Below are positions 34,862 to 44,046 of a stretch of DNA of 64,000 nt, in pieces. Source of the DNA: DATIRA01 sp964553405. GTDB taxonomy: Bacteria; Pseudomonadota; Gammaproteobacteria; Steroidobacterales; Steroidobacteraceae. A model generated the notes under the pieces. That model was not told the DNA's origin, ran no database searches, and saw only the letters and a program-made list of their open reading frames with translations. How positions within the stretch are numbered: position 1 is the first letter of the stretch; each line of letters opens with the position of its first letter. The DNA lies in contig CAZKLS010000003.1 in NCBI GenBank assembly GCA_964553405.1, positions 11,079 to 75,078 on the forward strand. Direction: 5' to 3'. The translations under genes and the position numbers were made by a program.

Positions 34862-35706
34862 CGCGGGTCCCCGGCATCGCCGCCGACTCTTCCGTCCTTG
34901 CCTTGCAGCAGCAGCCGCAGCAGGCCCTCGCCCGACTGCAGGTAGGCCCTGAGCAACTCCGCGGTCAGCGAGGTACCGGCCGGTTGCGGCGGCGCCGCCG
35001 CCTGATCGATGGCTTTGTGGAGCGTGCGACGCGTCAGGCCGCCGAGCAGTTCGCCGCGGTGGCTGACCACGGGCAGGACGGTCGCCACGTCCCAGCCGGG
35101 GCTGCCGGTGACCGACGCGAGCGAGGCGCTGTCACGCAGCGGTTGCAGATCGCGCCGGGCCAGCTCCGACAGCGCGGCGGTCGAGGCGGACTTGACCAGC
35201 GCGTCGAGCGGCAGCGAGCCCGTGTAGCGTTGTGCGGCATCGGTGAGCAGCAGGTGACTGCCGGAATCCCCCGCGGACCTCGCCAGCAGCTGCAGCGCCT
35301 CGGCGACGCTGCGGTCGTCCGGGACTGCCGGGATATCGAGCTCGATCCATGCGCCGACGACGTCGGCCGAATAGGTAAGCGAGCGAGCGAATCGCTGGGC
35401 GAGCCTCGCGGGCAGCTCGGCGAGCACCGCCTCGCGTGCCTGTGGTTCGAGCTGCCGCAGCACCGCCGCGGCGTCCGGCCACGACAGTGCCGCGCACAAC
35501 GCCGCGGCGACGCCCGCCGGAAGTTCCGCGGCGCAGCGTGCCGCGCTCGATGAGCTCATCGCCGCAGCCACCGGCGCGGCGATTCTGGCCGGCATTCGCC
35601 GCAGTATCTCCGCGGCGTCGGCGGCGGGCAGCCCTTCGAGCGTCCTCGCGGCCGACTCGGGTCGCTGCTGCAGGAACGCGAGCGTCAGTTCCGGAAGCTC
35701 AGGCAC
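34858..35706 (-). CDS. Stand-alone MgtE N-domain plus CBS pair, no membrane domain
   Basis: A 282-residue soluble protein made only of the regulatory parts of an MgtE channel. There is an Ala/Leu-rich superhelical region (MPELPELTLAFLQQRPESAA onward, to about 110) and two CBS-like repeats (LLLTDAAQRYTGSLPLDAL and VLPVVSHRGELLGGLTRR). No transmembrane helix is present, and the C-terminus is a short charged tail. It lies between mscS (8-base overlap) and mgtE (4-base overlap) in one operon, so it is probably a partner subunit or sensor for the full MgtE next door. It could also be a remnant of gene splitting, though the frame is intact and codon use normal. Confidence 0.78.
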   Translation of the reverse strand: MPELPELTLAFLQQRPESAARTLEGLPAADAAEILRRMPARIAAPVAAAMSSSSAARCAAELPAGVAAALCAALSWPDAAAVLRQLEPQAREAVLAELPARLAQRFARSLTYSADVVGAWIELDIPAVPDDRSVAEALQLLARSAGDSGSHLLLTDAAQRYTGSLPLDALVKSASTAALSELARRDLQPLRDSASLASVTGSPGWDVATVLPVVSHRGELLGGLTRRTLHKAIDQAAAPPQPAGTSLTAELLRAYLQSGEGLLRLLLQGKDGRVGGDAGDPR

Positions 35707-36538
35707 GGTCCGGGCCGGACATCAGGATGACGGCGGTTGCCGCGGCGAACCGGCTGGCGGGCACGATCGCGCGGCCCTCGGCCGTCGCGATCACCACGCT
35801 GGTGGACGTGAGCTCGAGGATCTCGCCTTCGACGCCGTCGATCCTCGCGTGGTGCCCGACGCGAAAGCTCCGTCGCAGCGTATCCGCCGCGATCAGGTTC
35901 GAGACCAGCTGGCGCGCGCCGAGACCGAAGGCGAGCGAGAAACCCGCCAGCACGACGCCGAGGACCACTGCGATCATCGTCGTGACGAAGCTGACGTCGA
36001 TTCCGATCTGGTCGATGCCGATCACGACTGCGGCGAGGAACGTAGCCAGCTGCGCCAGGCGACCGATCAGCGCCCGCTGTTCGACGCCGGCGGAATCCAG
36101 CGCATCCATGACCAGGTCGCGGACGATCGCGGCGATCAGGTAGCCGGTGGCGATGATCAGGACGCCCAGCAGCAGGTGAGGGAGCCAGGCGATGACCTGC
36201 TCGAGCCAGCCGCTCAGCAACTCGAAGTCGGCGATCAGGGCGGCCGCGGTAGCGAACCCCGCCAGCACGATCCAGAACACGAGATTCGACAGCAGCCGCA
36301 CCAGCGCGGGCGCTACGCGGACACGCCGCGCCCGGTCGGGACGCAGCACCCTGTCCAGCTCGCGATTCAGCCGCGCGCCCAGGGTTCGCGTCAGTCTGCG
36401 CAGCCATCCCGCGACCAGCCAGCCGATCAGCATCAGCGCCGTGGCCCCGAGCAGCTCCGGCAGGTGCGCCAGCAGGACCCTGCCCATTTCGTCGATGGCC
36501 AGTTGCAGTCGCTCGAACACAGCGGCGATACCGTCCAT
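35699..36538 (-). CDS. Mechanosensitive ion channel, MscS-like with conserved TM-helix repeats
   Basis: A 279-residue membrane protein with about five transmembrane segments. The repeated motif (LLGATALMLIGWLVAGWLRR, later LLLGVLIIATGYLIAAIVRD) is the 'conserved TM helix' seen in a subgroup of MscS-like channels. The C-terminal part AFGLGARQLVSNLIAADTLR followed by IDGVEGEILELTSTSVVI is the pore helix and start of the MscS beta domain, which is cut short. It is the first gene of the mscS-CBS-mgtE operon and may give ion or osmotic homeostasis. AAGGAGAG lies 7 bases before the ATG. Confidence 0.82.
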   Translation of the reverse strand: MDGIAAVFERLQLAIDEMGRVLLAHLPELLGATALMLIGWLVAGWLRRLTRTLGARLNRELDRVLRPDRARRVRVAPALVRLLSNLVFWIVLAGFATAAALIADFELLSGWLEQVIAWLPHLLLGVLIIATGYLIAAIVRDLVMDALDSAGVEQRALIGRLAQLATFLAAVVIGIDQIGIDVSFVTTMIAVVLGVVLAGFSLAFGLGARQLVSNLIAADTLRRSFRVGHHARIDGVEGEILELTSTSVVIATAEGRAIVPASRFAAATAVILMSGPDRA

Positions 36539-36565
36539 CGGACGCTCTCCTTCGACAGCTTGCTG

Positions 36566-36582
36566 CGCGGTCGACGACCGCG
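36566..36582. promoter_or_regulatory. 17-bp palindrome in the leader of the mscS-mgtE operon
   Basis: CGCGGTCG-A-CGACCGCG lies 28-44 bases upstream of the mscS-like start. On the minus strand it is preceded by TAGACT, a possible -10 box, so it could be an operator at the transcription start or a 7-bp RNA hairpin with a three-base loop. The gap to the upstream gene is too short for a full M-box magnesium riboswitch. Confidence 0.4.
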
Positions 36583-36651
36583 ATCCAGTCTACCAGACCA
36601 CCCCGGGACACCCGGCTGGCAGACCTGCCGCGCGTTGATCAGGGGGGCGCG

Positions 36652-37947
36652 TCAGCCCGCTGCCCAATCGGCGATCCGTCGCATCGCCTCGAGCGTGTCC
36701 GGGCAGTGCCGGCGGATGAAGTCGGCGTCGACCGGTTCGCCCGACTCGGCTGCGGCGAGTGCATCCGCTCCGTTGAAATTGACGTAGGAGAGGCGCAGCG
36801 TCAGCTCCTCGCGCGGCCGGCCGAAGACGCTGCCGGGCAGCGTCGCGACGCCTGCCTGCTCGAGCAGCTTCTCGGTGAGGTCCTGCGAGTCCTTCACGCC
36901 GCGCGACTCGAGGCGTTCACCGAATCCGCCAAAATCCGGGAACAGGTAGAACGCGCCATCGACACTTGGCAGCCTGCAGCCGGCGTCGGCCAACGTTGCC
37001 GCGCAGTGCTGGCCGAGCACCCGCAGGATCGCCCGGCAATGCTCGAGGTAGGCCTCTATCTCGGGCCCGCCCCTGAACGCCTCGATCGCCGCGAACTGGA
37101 TCGGGGCGCTGACGGAAGTGTAGGTCTCGCTCGCGATCGATGCCATCGCCGCGCACAGCCACTCCAGTTCTTCCGGGAACGAGAACAGGCCGAGCCGCCA
37201 GCCGCCGGCACCGCACCACTTGCTGAGTCCGGTGGAGACGACCGTGCCTTCCGGGTAATGGTGGGCGATGCTGGCCGTGCGGCCGGCGTGATCCAGGTCT
37301 GCGTAGATCTCGTCCGAGATCACCAGCAACTGGTGGCGCCGCGCCACCTCCGCGAGTTCCGCAAGCTCGCGGTCGCTGCAGTTGACGCCGGTCGGATTGT
37401 TCGGGTAGTTCAATATCAGCAGCCGGGGAAGGCCCGGGTTCGCGCTGCAGTAGGACTCGAGCGTCTCGGGCAGCAGCTTCCAGTCGTCCTCGAGCTTCGT
37501 GGCCAGCCAGCTGACGCGCCGGCCGATGATCCGGGCCTGCGGCGCGTAGGAAACCCAGGACGGGCTCGGCACCAGCAGTTCGCCCGCGTAAGCGAGCTGG
37601 GTCATGAAGATCAGCTCCTTCGAACCCGGGCCCACCAGCACCTGCCGTCGCGCCCGCTCGATGCCGTGGCGGCGGTGCAGGAACTCGGTGACCTCTTCGC
37701 GCAGCGGCCGCAGGCCGCGAACGGGCAGGTAGTCCTTCTCCCCGGCGGCTGCCTGCAGCGCACGGACCACGACCGGCGGTACCGGGAACGGCGACTGGCC
37801 GAGGCCGAGCTTGTAGACCTTGCGGCCTTCGGTAATCAGCTGGTCGCTGCGCTCGTTGATCGCCAGCGTCGCCGACGGCGTCAGGCCGAAGACGTTCGGA
37901 TTCAGATGCGGGGAGGAAAGTGGCGAAACCGTCATAGGCGAATCCAC
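36652..37947 (-). CDS. PLP-dependent aminotransferase, class I/II
   Basis: A 431-residue fold-type I aminotransferase. The cofactor Lys lies in STGLSKWCGAGGWRLG, the substrate-binding Asn in LNYPNNPTGVNCS, and the pyridine-binding Asp/Tyr in ISDEIYADLDHAGR. The N-terminus (KLGLGQSPFPVPPVVVRAL, then DYLPVRGLRPLREEV) resembles aspartate/aromatic aminotransferases of the I-gamma type. It transfers an amino group between an amino acid and a 2-oxo acid; the substrate is not evident. It is a single gene, divergent from the DUF2845 gene. ATG at 37935 is an alternative start. Confidence 0.9.
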   Translation of the reverse strand: MDSPMTVSPLSSPHLNPNVFGLTPSATLAINERSDQLITEGRKVYKLGLGQSPFPVPPVVVRALQAAAGEKDYLPVRGLRPLREEVTEFLHRRHGIERARRQVLVGPGSKELIFMTQLAYAGELLVPSPSWVSYAPQARIIGRRVSWLATKLEDDWKLLPETLESYCSANPGLPRLLILNYPNNPTGVNCSDRELAELAEVARRHQLLVISDEIYADLDHAGRTASIAHHYPEGTVVSTGLSKWCGAGGWRLGLFSFPEELEWLCAAMASIASETYTSVSAPIQFAAIEAFRGGPEIEAYLEHCRAILRVLGQHCAATLADAGCRLPSVDGAFYLFPDFGGFGERLESRGVKDSQDLTEKLLEQAGVATLPGSVFGRPREELTLRLSYVNFNGADALAAAESGEPVDADFIRRHCPDTLEAMRRIADWAAG

Positions 37948-38079
37948 TCCTTGCTAGGCCACCCCGCTTGGAGCTAATACTTGGACGCCCTTCGCGCAGG
38001 GTTCCGCGGCAGGGATGGAGCGCGGGCGCGGGATTCGGACGTGTACTCTACCGGGGCAATCTAACGCAGGAGAGCAGGC

Positions 38080-38367
38080 ATGACCACAAGCCGCTGGATT
38101 CTTGCATCGCTGCTCGCGGGCCCGCTGGCCCTCGCGCATGCGGACGACGTCGCGAGGTGCGGCAGCAAGCTGATCGAGCCGGGCATGGCGCAGGCGGACG
38201 TGCTGCAGCACTGCGGCGAGCCGACCTCGCGCACCGTCGAGGAGCAGGCCGTGCGGTCCGGGAACAGGGCGGTCGGCACCACGCAGGTCGAGCGCTGGAC
38301 CTACTCCGACTATTCCGCGACCCGCGTATTCGTGTTCGACCAGCAGAAGCTGGTGCGCATCGAATGA
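38080..38367 (+). CDS. DUF2845 secreted small protein
   Basis: A 95-residue protein with an N-terminal signal peptide (WILASLLAGPLALAHA). The mature part contains the DUF2845 pattern: RCGSKLIEPGMAQADVLQHCGEPTSR with two conserved cysteines, followed by VERWTYSDYS and a final VFDQQKLVRIE strand. The fold is likely a small periplasmic beta-rich domain similar to the SmpA/OmlA type. Function unknown. AGGAG lies 8 bases upstream, and its stop overlaps the next gene as ATGA. Confidence 0.85.
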   Translation: MTTSRWILASLLAGPLALAHADDVARCGSKLIEPGMAQADVLQHCGEPTSRTVEEQAVRSGNRAVGTTQVERWTYSDYSATRVFVFDQQKLVRIE

Positions 38368-39683
38368 AGTCGTTGCGGCTCGCGGCGTTCGCCGCGGTCA
38401 TCGCGATCGCGCTCTCCGGCTGCGGCCTCTGGGCCAAGGTGACCGGACAGGAGCGGCGGGCCCAGGAGCAGGCGCGCCAGATCGAGGCGCTCCAGCAGAA
38501 GTGCGAGCGCTACGCCGACCGCTTCGCGGGCACGGTGCTCGAGTCGGTCCGTCCGGTCGTCAACCGGACCGAGGACCCGCAGACCCACAGTCAGCTCAGC
38601 TACTGGGCGCTGACCCAGCTGAACTCGGCCTACACGATCGCGACCGGACCGAGTCCGATCCTGTGCCAGCTCGATTTCGTCGTGCTCGCGACGCTGAGCC
38701 GGATGGTCGTCGAGGATACGCTGGTCGAGCTCGACGGTGACGTGCTGAGCGAGATTCCGGCCGTGTACCGCAAGCTCGAGCAGGAGGCCTGGACCAACGC
38801 CGCGGCGATACTCACCGCGCAGCAACTCGAGGAGCTCAAAGTCCTGATCGCCGACTGGCGGGCGCAGAACCCGAAGGTGTCGCTGGTGGGCTTCGTCCAC
38901 TTCGCGGAGTTCGCGCAGGCGGCAGGTTGGCAGCCGCAGGCACAGGCGGCATCGGGCAGCCTGTTCGGGCTGCTGGGCCTGGATCCGCTGGCCGGACTCG
39001 ATCCCGCCGTGCGGCAGATCGAGCAGACCCGTCTGCTCGCGGAGCGCGTGATCTTCTACATGCAGCGCGTGCCGTACCTGGTGGACCTGCAGACGGAGCG
39101 GGTGATCGCCCAGGCCACGCTGGCGCCCGAGGTCGAGCGCGCCAACGCGAGTCTCGAGCGGGCGAGTCGCGCGATGCTGCAGTTCGCGGACGTCACCGCC
39201 CGCCTGCCGGCCGACTTCGCACGGGAGCGTGACGAGCTGCTCCGTCAGCTGTCGGGCGAGATGCTCCGACAGGAGGCCGAGCTGCGGGAGCTGCTGGCGC
39301 AGCTGCAGACGACACTGGCTGCGGGCTCGGACACCGCGGCCGCCGTCGACACTGCGGTCGTGTCGCTGGATCGGCTGCTGGCGCGGTTCCCGCGCCGGGA
39401 GCCGGGCCAGGCCGCGGCAGGCCGGCCGTTCGACATCACCGAGTATTCGGCCGCTGCCGCGGAGTTCACGGCCACGGCCCGGCAGCTCACCGAGCTGATG
39501 GAGGCATTGGGCAAGGAGGGCGAGCCGCTGGCGGCCGCAGTCTCGGGCGGCGTGGCAGCCGGGCGGGATCTCGTCGACTACCTGTTCTGGCGGGCGCTGC
39601 TGCTCGGCTTGCTGCTGATTGCAGGCGCGGTCCTCGCGGCGCTCGCCTATCGCGCGATTGCCGGCAGGCTGGCGCGGCGCTGA
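38364..39683 (+). CDS. Uncharacterised lipoprotein-like protein with C-terminal membrane helix
   Basis: A 439-residue protein I do not recognise. It begins with a lipoprotein-like signal (AAFAAVIAIALSGC, lipobox LSGC with Cys20). Then comes a mostly alpha-helical body with long Ala/Glu/Leu/Arg stretches and predicted coiled coils (about residues 30-50 and 250-330), and a strong transmembrane helix near the end (LFWRALLLGLLLIAGAVLAALAY) followed by a basic tail. A lipid-anchored N-terminus together with a C-terminal helix would place the body in the periplasm, tied to the membrane at both ends. It is translationally coupled to the DUF2845 gene. The long helices with a terminal anchor recall chemoreceptor-like or spacer proteins, but no motif confirms this. 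Confidence 0.7.
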   Translation: MKSLRLAAFAAVIAIALSGCGLWAKVTGQERRAQEQARQIEALQQKCERYADRFAGTVLESVRPVVNRTEDPQTHSQLSYWALTQLNSAYTIATGPSPILCQLDFVVLATLSRMVVEDTLVELDGDVLSEIPAVYRKLEQEAWTNAAAILTAQQLEELKVLIADWRAQNPKVSLVGFVHFAEFAQAAGWQPQAQAASGSLFGLLGLDPLAGLDPAVRQIEQTRLLAERVIFYMQRVPYLVDLQTERVIAQATLAPEVERANASLERASRAMLQFADVTARLPADFARERDELLRQLSGEMLRQEAELRELLAQLQTTLAAGSDTAAAVDTAVVSLDRLLARFPRREPGQAAAGRPFDITEYSAAAAEFTATARQLTELMEALGKEGEPLAAAVSGGVAAGRDLVDYLFWRALLLGLLLIAGAVLAALAYRAIAGRLARR

Positions 39684-39746
39684 CGCTGCCGCCTTCGACG
39701 TAATGCAGGACCGGGTCTTCTTTCCGACGGGTCGCGGGGTGTGAGC

Positions 39747-40634
39747 ATGGTCAAGGCGGTGCTGGGCATTATCGGCGGATCGGGTCTCTACGACCTGCCG
39801 GGTCTCGAGGACGTCCGGGAGGAACGTGTTCGGACGCCCTGGGGCGAGCCCTCCGATGCGCTCAAGTTCGGGCGCGTGGGCGAGACCCCGGTTGTCTTTC
39901 TGCCGCGGCATGGCCGCGGTCATCGCCTGTCGCCCAGCGACATCAACTACCGGGCCAACATCGACGCGCTGAAGCGGGCCGGCGTCACGGACCTGGTGTC
40001 TTTTTCGGCCTGCGGCTCGTATCGCGAGGAACTCGGTCCCGGCACTTTCGTGCTGGTGGACAACTTCGTGGACCGGACCGTCCGCCGGGAGAACTCCTAC
40101 TTCGGTGTGGGCTGCGTCGCGCACGTCTCGTTCGCCCACCCCGTCGGACCTGCGCTGCAGGGCCTGGTGGCGGATGCAGCACAGCGCGAAGAGATTCCGT
40201 TCAGTCGCGGCGGCACTGCGGTCTGCATGGAAGGGCCGCAATTCTCGACGCTGGCCGAGTCGCTCAGCTACCGGCAGCACGGCTATGACGTCGTGCACAT
40301 GACCTCGATGCCGGAGGCGAAGCTCGCGCGCGAGGCAGAGATCACCTATGCGGTCGTCGCGATGGTGACCGACTACGACTGCTGGCATCCGACCCACGGG
40401 GCCGTCGACGTGAAGGGACTGCTGTCGGTCATGGCGGCGAATCGCGACAAGGCGCGGCGCCTGTTCGCGAGGCTGGCGCGGGATTTTCCGGCGGAGCACA
40501 TCCCGTGTCCGCAGGGATCCGACCGGGCACTCGACGGCGCGATCATCACGCATCCGTCGGCGCGCGACCCGGCGCTGCTCGCGAAGCTCGACGCCGTCGC
40601 GGGGCGTGTGCTCAGCGGCAACGGCAGCGGCTGA
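39747..40634 (+). CDS. mtnP: S-methyl-5'-thioadenosine phosphorylase (MTAP)
   Basis: A 295-residue purine nucleoside phosphorylase of the MTAP class. It splits methylthioadenosine, and usually 5'-deoxyadenosine, with phosphate into adenine and the 5-substituted ribose-1-phosphate. Motifs: IIGGSGLYDLPGL at the start, FLPRHGRGHRLSPSDINYRAN, the CMEGPQFSTLAES block, MTSMPEAKLAREAEI and TDYDCWHP. The Asp pair in TDYDCW matches enzymes that accept adenine rather than hypoxanthine nucleosides. ATG is preferred over the GTG two codons upstream because GGGG lies 7 bases before it. It is followed after 16 bases by mtnA. Confidence 0.9.
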   Translation: MVKAVLGIIGGSGLYDLPGLEDVREERVRTPWGEPSDALKFGRVGETPVVFLPRHGRGHRLSPSDINYRANIDALKRAGVTDLVSFSACGSYREELGPGTFVLVDNFVDRTVRRENSYFGVGCVAHVSFAHPVGPALQGLVADAAQREEIPFSRGGTAVCMEGPQFSTLAESLSYRQHGYDVVHMTSMPEAKLAREAEITYAVVAMVTDYDCWHPTHGAVDVKGLLSVMAANRDKARRLFARLARDFPAEHIPCPQGSDRALDGAIITHPSARDPALLAKLDAVAGRVLSGNGSG

Positions 40635-40650
40635 AAGGCGGGAAGCAGGC

Positions 40651-41753
<1,103 letters not shown>

Positions 41754-41757
<4 letters not shown>

Positions 41758-42413
41758 GCCGGCGTGCTTTCGAGGCGCGCGAAGCGATCGTCGCCGTCGC
41801 GCAGGCGCTGGACGAAGCCGGGCACATGCCCAACAAGTCCGGCAACGTGTCCTGTCGAAGCGCGGGCGGCATGCTGATCACGCCCTCCGGCGTTCCCTAC
41901 AGCGAACTCGCCCCGCCGCTGATCGTCGAGCTCGGGCTCGACGGGACTGTGCTGGCCGGTGCAGCGGGACTGCGTCCCTCGTCGGAGTGGCCGATGCACG
42001 CGGCCGTGTATGCGCGACGGCGCGAGTTCTCGGCCATCGTGCATACGCACAGCCCGGACGCGACCGCGCTTGCCTGCGCGCATCGCGGCATCCCGGCCTT
42101 CCACTACATGATCGCGCTGGCAGGCGGTGAGATTCGCTGCATGCCGTACGCGACCTTCGGTACCGCCGAGCTGGCCGAGCGCGCCGTGCAGGGGCTGGAG
42201 CAGCGCCGGGCGACGCTGCTCGCGAACCACGGCGTGGTTGCAGCGGGCCGCTCGCTGAGCGAGGCGCAGTCGGTCGCGCTTGAAGTCGAGAACCTTGCAG
42301 GCGAGTACCTGGCGCTGCTGGCGGCGGGACTCGAGCCGGTCGTGCTCGCCGAGGAGGAGATGCGGGCAGTGATCGAGAAGTTCACGGACTACGGCCGGAT
42401 AGAGCGGGAATGA
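41754..42413 (+). CDS. ald2: Class II aldolase, FucA-type; likely 5-(methylthio)ribulose-1-phosphate aldolase (Ald2)
   Basis: A 219-residue zinc aldolase that aligns almost end to end with E. coli FucA. Zinc ligands His97, His99 (HTHS) and His159 (NHG), and catalytic Glu78 (SSEWPMHAA) are present, with SGNVSCR, HYMIALAGG and YATFGTAEL blocks. In Rhodospirillum and pathogenic E. coli a similar aldolase after MtnA splits 5-methylthio- or 5-deoxyribulose-1-phosphate into dihydroxyacetone phosphate and (methylthio)acetaldehyde or acetaldehyde. That is the DHAP shunt. The overlap with mtnA and the absence of mtnB, mtnC and mtnD nearby support this function over MtnB dehydratase. True L-fuculose use is less likely, since no fucose genes are near. 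Confidence 0.85.
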
Positions 42414-42435
42414 GCGCGGCTCAGGACCTGTCGGC

Positions 42436-43269
42436 GTGCCGGGGATGGCGCAGGTGAGCGGCCGGCGATCTCTCCCTCCAGGCGCGGACCCGGTCCCGCT
42501 GAGCGATGCGCAGCTGCTGCGTTACAGCCGGCAGATCTTCCTGCCGGAGATCGACGAGGCCGGCCAGCAGACGCTTGCGCGCTCGCGTGTGCTGGTGCTC
42601 GGGCTCGGCGGGCTCGGTTCACCGGTGGCGACGTATCTCGCCGGTGCCGGGGTCGGGCAGCTCGTGCTGGTGGACCCGGACAGCGTGGACGTGTCCAATC
42701 TCCACCGTCAGATCCTGCATCGCAGCACAGGCGTGGGCCTCGCCAAGACCGAGTCGGCGCGGCAGTCCCTCGCCGCGCTCAATCCCGAGATCGACATCGT
42801 GACCCGCGCGGAACGGCTCTGTGGCCAGGATCTCGTCGACGCCGTGCGAGGCGTGGATCTCGTAGTGGACGGCACGGACAATTTCGAGTCCCGTTTCGAG
42901 CTGAACCGGGTCTGCGTCGCGCTCCACAGACCGCTCGTCTACGGCGCGGTCGTCGGAATGGAAGGCCAGGCCTCGGTGTTCCGGCCGGACCTGGACGACA
43001 GTCCGTGCTATGCCTGCCTGTACCGGGACCTGGAGCAGCAGCCCGAGGCCCAGCGGCCGTCGTCGAGCTGGGAGAACTGCACCGGCCAGGGCGTGCTCGG
43101 TCCGGTGGCCGGCATCGTCGGCTGCATCCAGGCCACCGAGGCGCTCAAGCTGCTGCTCGGCATCGGCACCAGCCTGGTCGGCCGGCTGCTGCTCGTCGAT
43201 GCGCGAAGCATGGAGTTCCACTGGTTCCAGTTGCGCAGGAACGCCGACTGCAAGGTCTGCGGACCCTGA
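42436..43269 (+). CDS. MoeB/ThiF-family adenylyltransferase
   Basis: A 277-residue E1-like enzyme that adenylates the C-terminal glycine of MoaD or ThiS-type proteins. The nucleotide-binding motif is VLGLGGLGSPVA (about 55-66), with RYSRQIFLPEID before it and DGTDNFESRF further on. Two CxxC pairs (CYAC and CKVC) should bind zinc, and a Cys in ENCTGQGVLGP corresponds to the MoeB region TCVEAGVMAP. No rhodanese domain is attached. It sits between the DHAP-shunt genes (22-base gap) and the aldehyde oxidoreductase genes, which include a MoaD-like gene. I infer it serves tungstopterin synthesis for that enzyme. Confidence 0.87.
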   Translation: MPGMAQVSGRRSLPPGADPVPLSDAQLLRYSRQIFLPEIDEAGQQTLARSRVLVLGLGGLGSPVATYLAGAGVGQLVLVDPDSVDVSNLHRQILHRSTGVGLAKTESARQSLAALNPEIDIVTRAERLCGQDLVDAVRGVDLVVDGTDNFESRFELNRVCVALHRPLVYGAVVGMEGQASVFRPDLDDSPCYACLYRDLEQQPEAQRPSSSWENCTGQGVLGPVAGIVGCIQATEALKLLLGIGTSLVGRLLLVDARSMEFHWFQLRRNADCKVCGP

Positions 43270-43305
43270 CGCGCTGCGCCGCAGCAAATCCAGCTGGGCC
43301 CGCGG

Positions 43306-43358
43306 AAGGGGCAGATTTATTCCCTGAGCTTGAGACGCGAACAAATCTGACCCCTTTT
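43306..43358. repeat. Imperfect inverted repeat / possible terminator between moeB-like and aor genes
   Basis: AAGGGGCAGATTT at 43306-43318 pairs with AAATCTGACCCCTT at 43343-43356 through a single one-base bulge and a 24-base loop, ending in TTTT. As RNA this is a plausible intrinsic terminator after the moeB-like gene. The GGGG(T)CAGATTT...AAATCTGACCCC pattern also resembles palindromic repeats scattered in proteobacterial genomes and often linked to REP-type elements. No transposase gene is near. Confidence 0.5.
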
Positions 43359-43510
43359 ATCCGCATTTGTCCGACGCTTTGGACTCCGTTGCGGGCATCC
43401 TGGCGGTATGATCGAGCGGTCGGCGGAATCGCGCCGACCGGGCAGCCGGCGTGGTTCCGCCTGATCGCTGCGACGCGGGTGGGGAAGAAGAACCGAGGGG
43501 AGAGCCGAGC

Positions 43511-44035
43511 ATGTTGCGAGCGTTGAAGCTGGAGCCGGAGAAATGCACCGGCTGCCTGCAGTGCGAGATGGCCTGTTCCTACGAGAACGAAGGCGTGTTC
43601 AATCCCGCACTGTCCCGGATCAAGGTCTTCATGTTCCACGAGTCGGGCAGCTTCGCTCCCTACACCTGCACTCAGTGCGAGGAAGCCTGGTGCATGCACG
43701 CCTGCCCGGTGGAGGCGATCGTGGTCAACGCGGCCACCGGCGCCAAGGACGTGCTGACCGACGTCTGCGTCGGCTGCAAGGTCTGCACGATCGCGTGCCC
43801 GTTCGGCACGGTCAACTACCGGCAGGACACGGGCAAGGTGATGAAGTGCGACCTGTGCGGCGGCGACCCCTGGTGCGCCAAGGCCTGTCCGACCGCGGCG
43901 ATCACCTACGTGGACATCGCCGACACCGGCCTCGAGCGCATGCGGGCCTGGGCTCAGCGCGGCGAGGCCACCACCGCGCGCTTCAATGCGCCGGTGCCGA
44001 AGGACCCGCAGAATTTCGAACGCGTGGAATCGTAG
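43511..44035 (+). CDS. aorA: Four-cluster ferredoxin subunit of aldehyde oxidoreductase (AorA-like)
   Basis: A 174-residue iron-sulfur protein with 16 cysteines in four groups: CTGCLQCEMAC near the N-terminus, CTQCEEAWCMHAC, CVGCKVCTIAC and CDLCGGDPWCAKAC. This predicts four [4Fe-4S] clusters. The arrangement matches the AorA subunit of the Aromatoleum-type tungsten aldehyde oxidoreductase, which shuttles electrons between the tungsten and FAD subunits and can polymerise into filaments there. It is 11 bases upstream of the catalytic subunit gene. GAGGGGAGAG precedes the ATG. A HycB/DMSO-reductase B-type subunit is the general alternative, but the neighbours decide. Confidence 0.88.
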   Translation: MLRALKLEPEKCTGCLQCEMACSYENEGVFNPALSRIKVFMFHESGSFAPYTCTQCEEAWCMHACPVEAIVVNAATGAKDVLTDVCVGCKVCTIACPFGTVNYRQDTGKVMKCDLCGGDPWCAKACPTAAITYVDIADTGLERMRAWAQRGEATTARFNAPVPKDPQNFERVES

Positions 44036-44046
44036 GGGGCACGGCC

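Noticed and set aside
36539..36651. M-box magnesium riboswitch before the mscS-mgtE operon
   Set aside because: The whole gap is 113 bp, shorter than a complete M-box, and only a simple palindrome is visible.
43270..43510. Insertion-sequence remnant
   Set aside because: The inverted repeat is short and there is no transposase fragment or target duplication, so I list it only as a repeat/hairpin.
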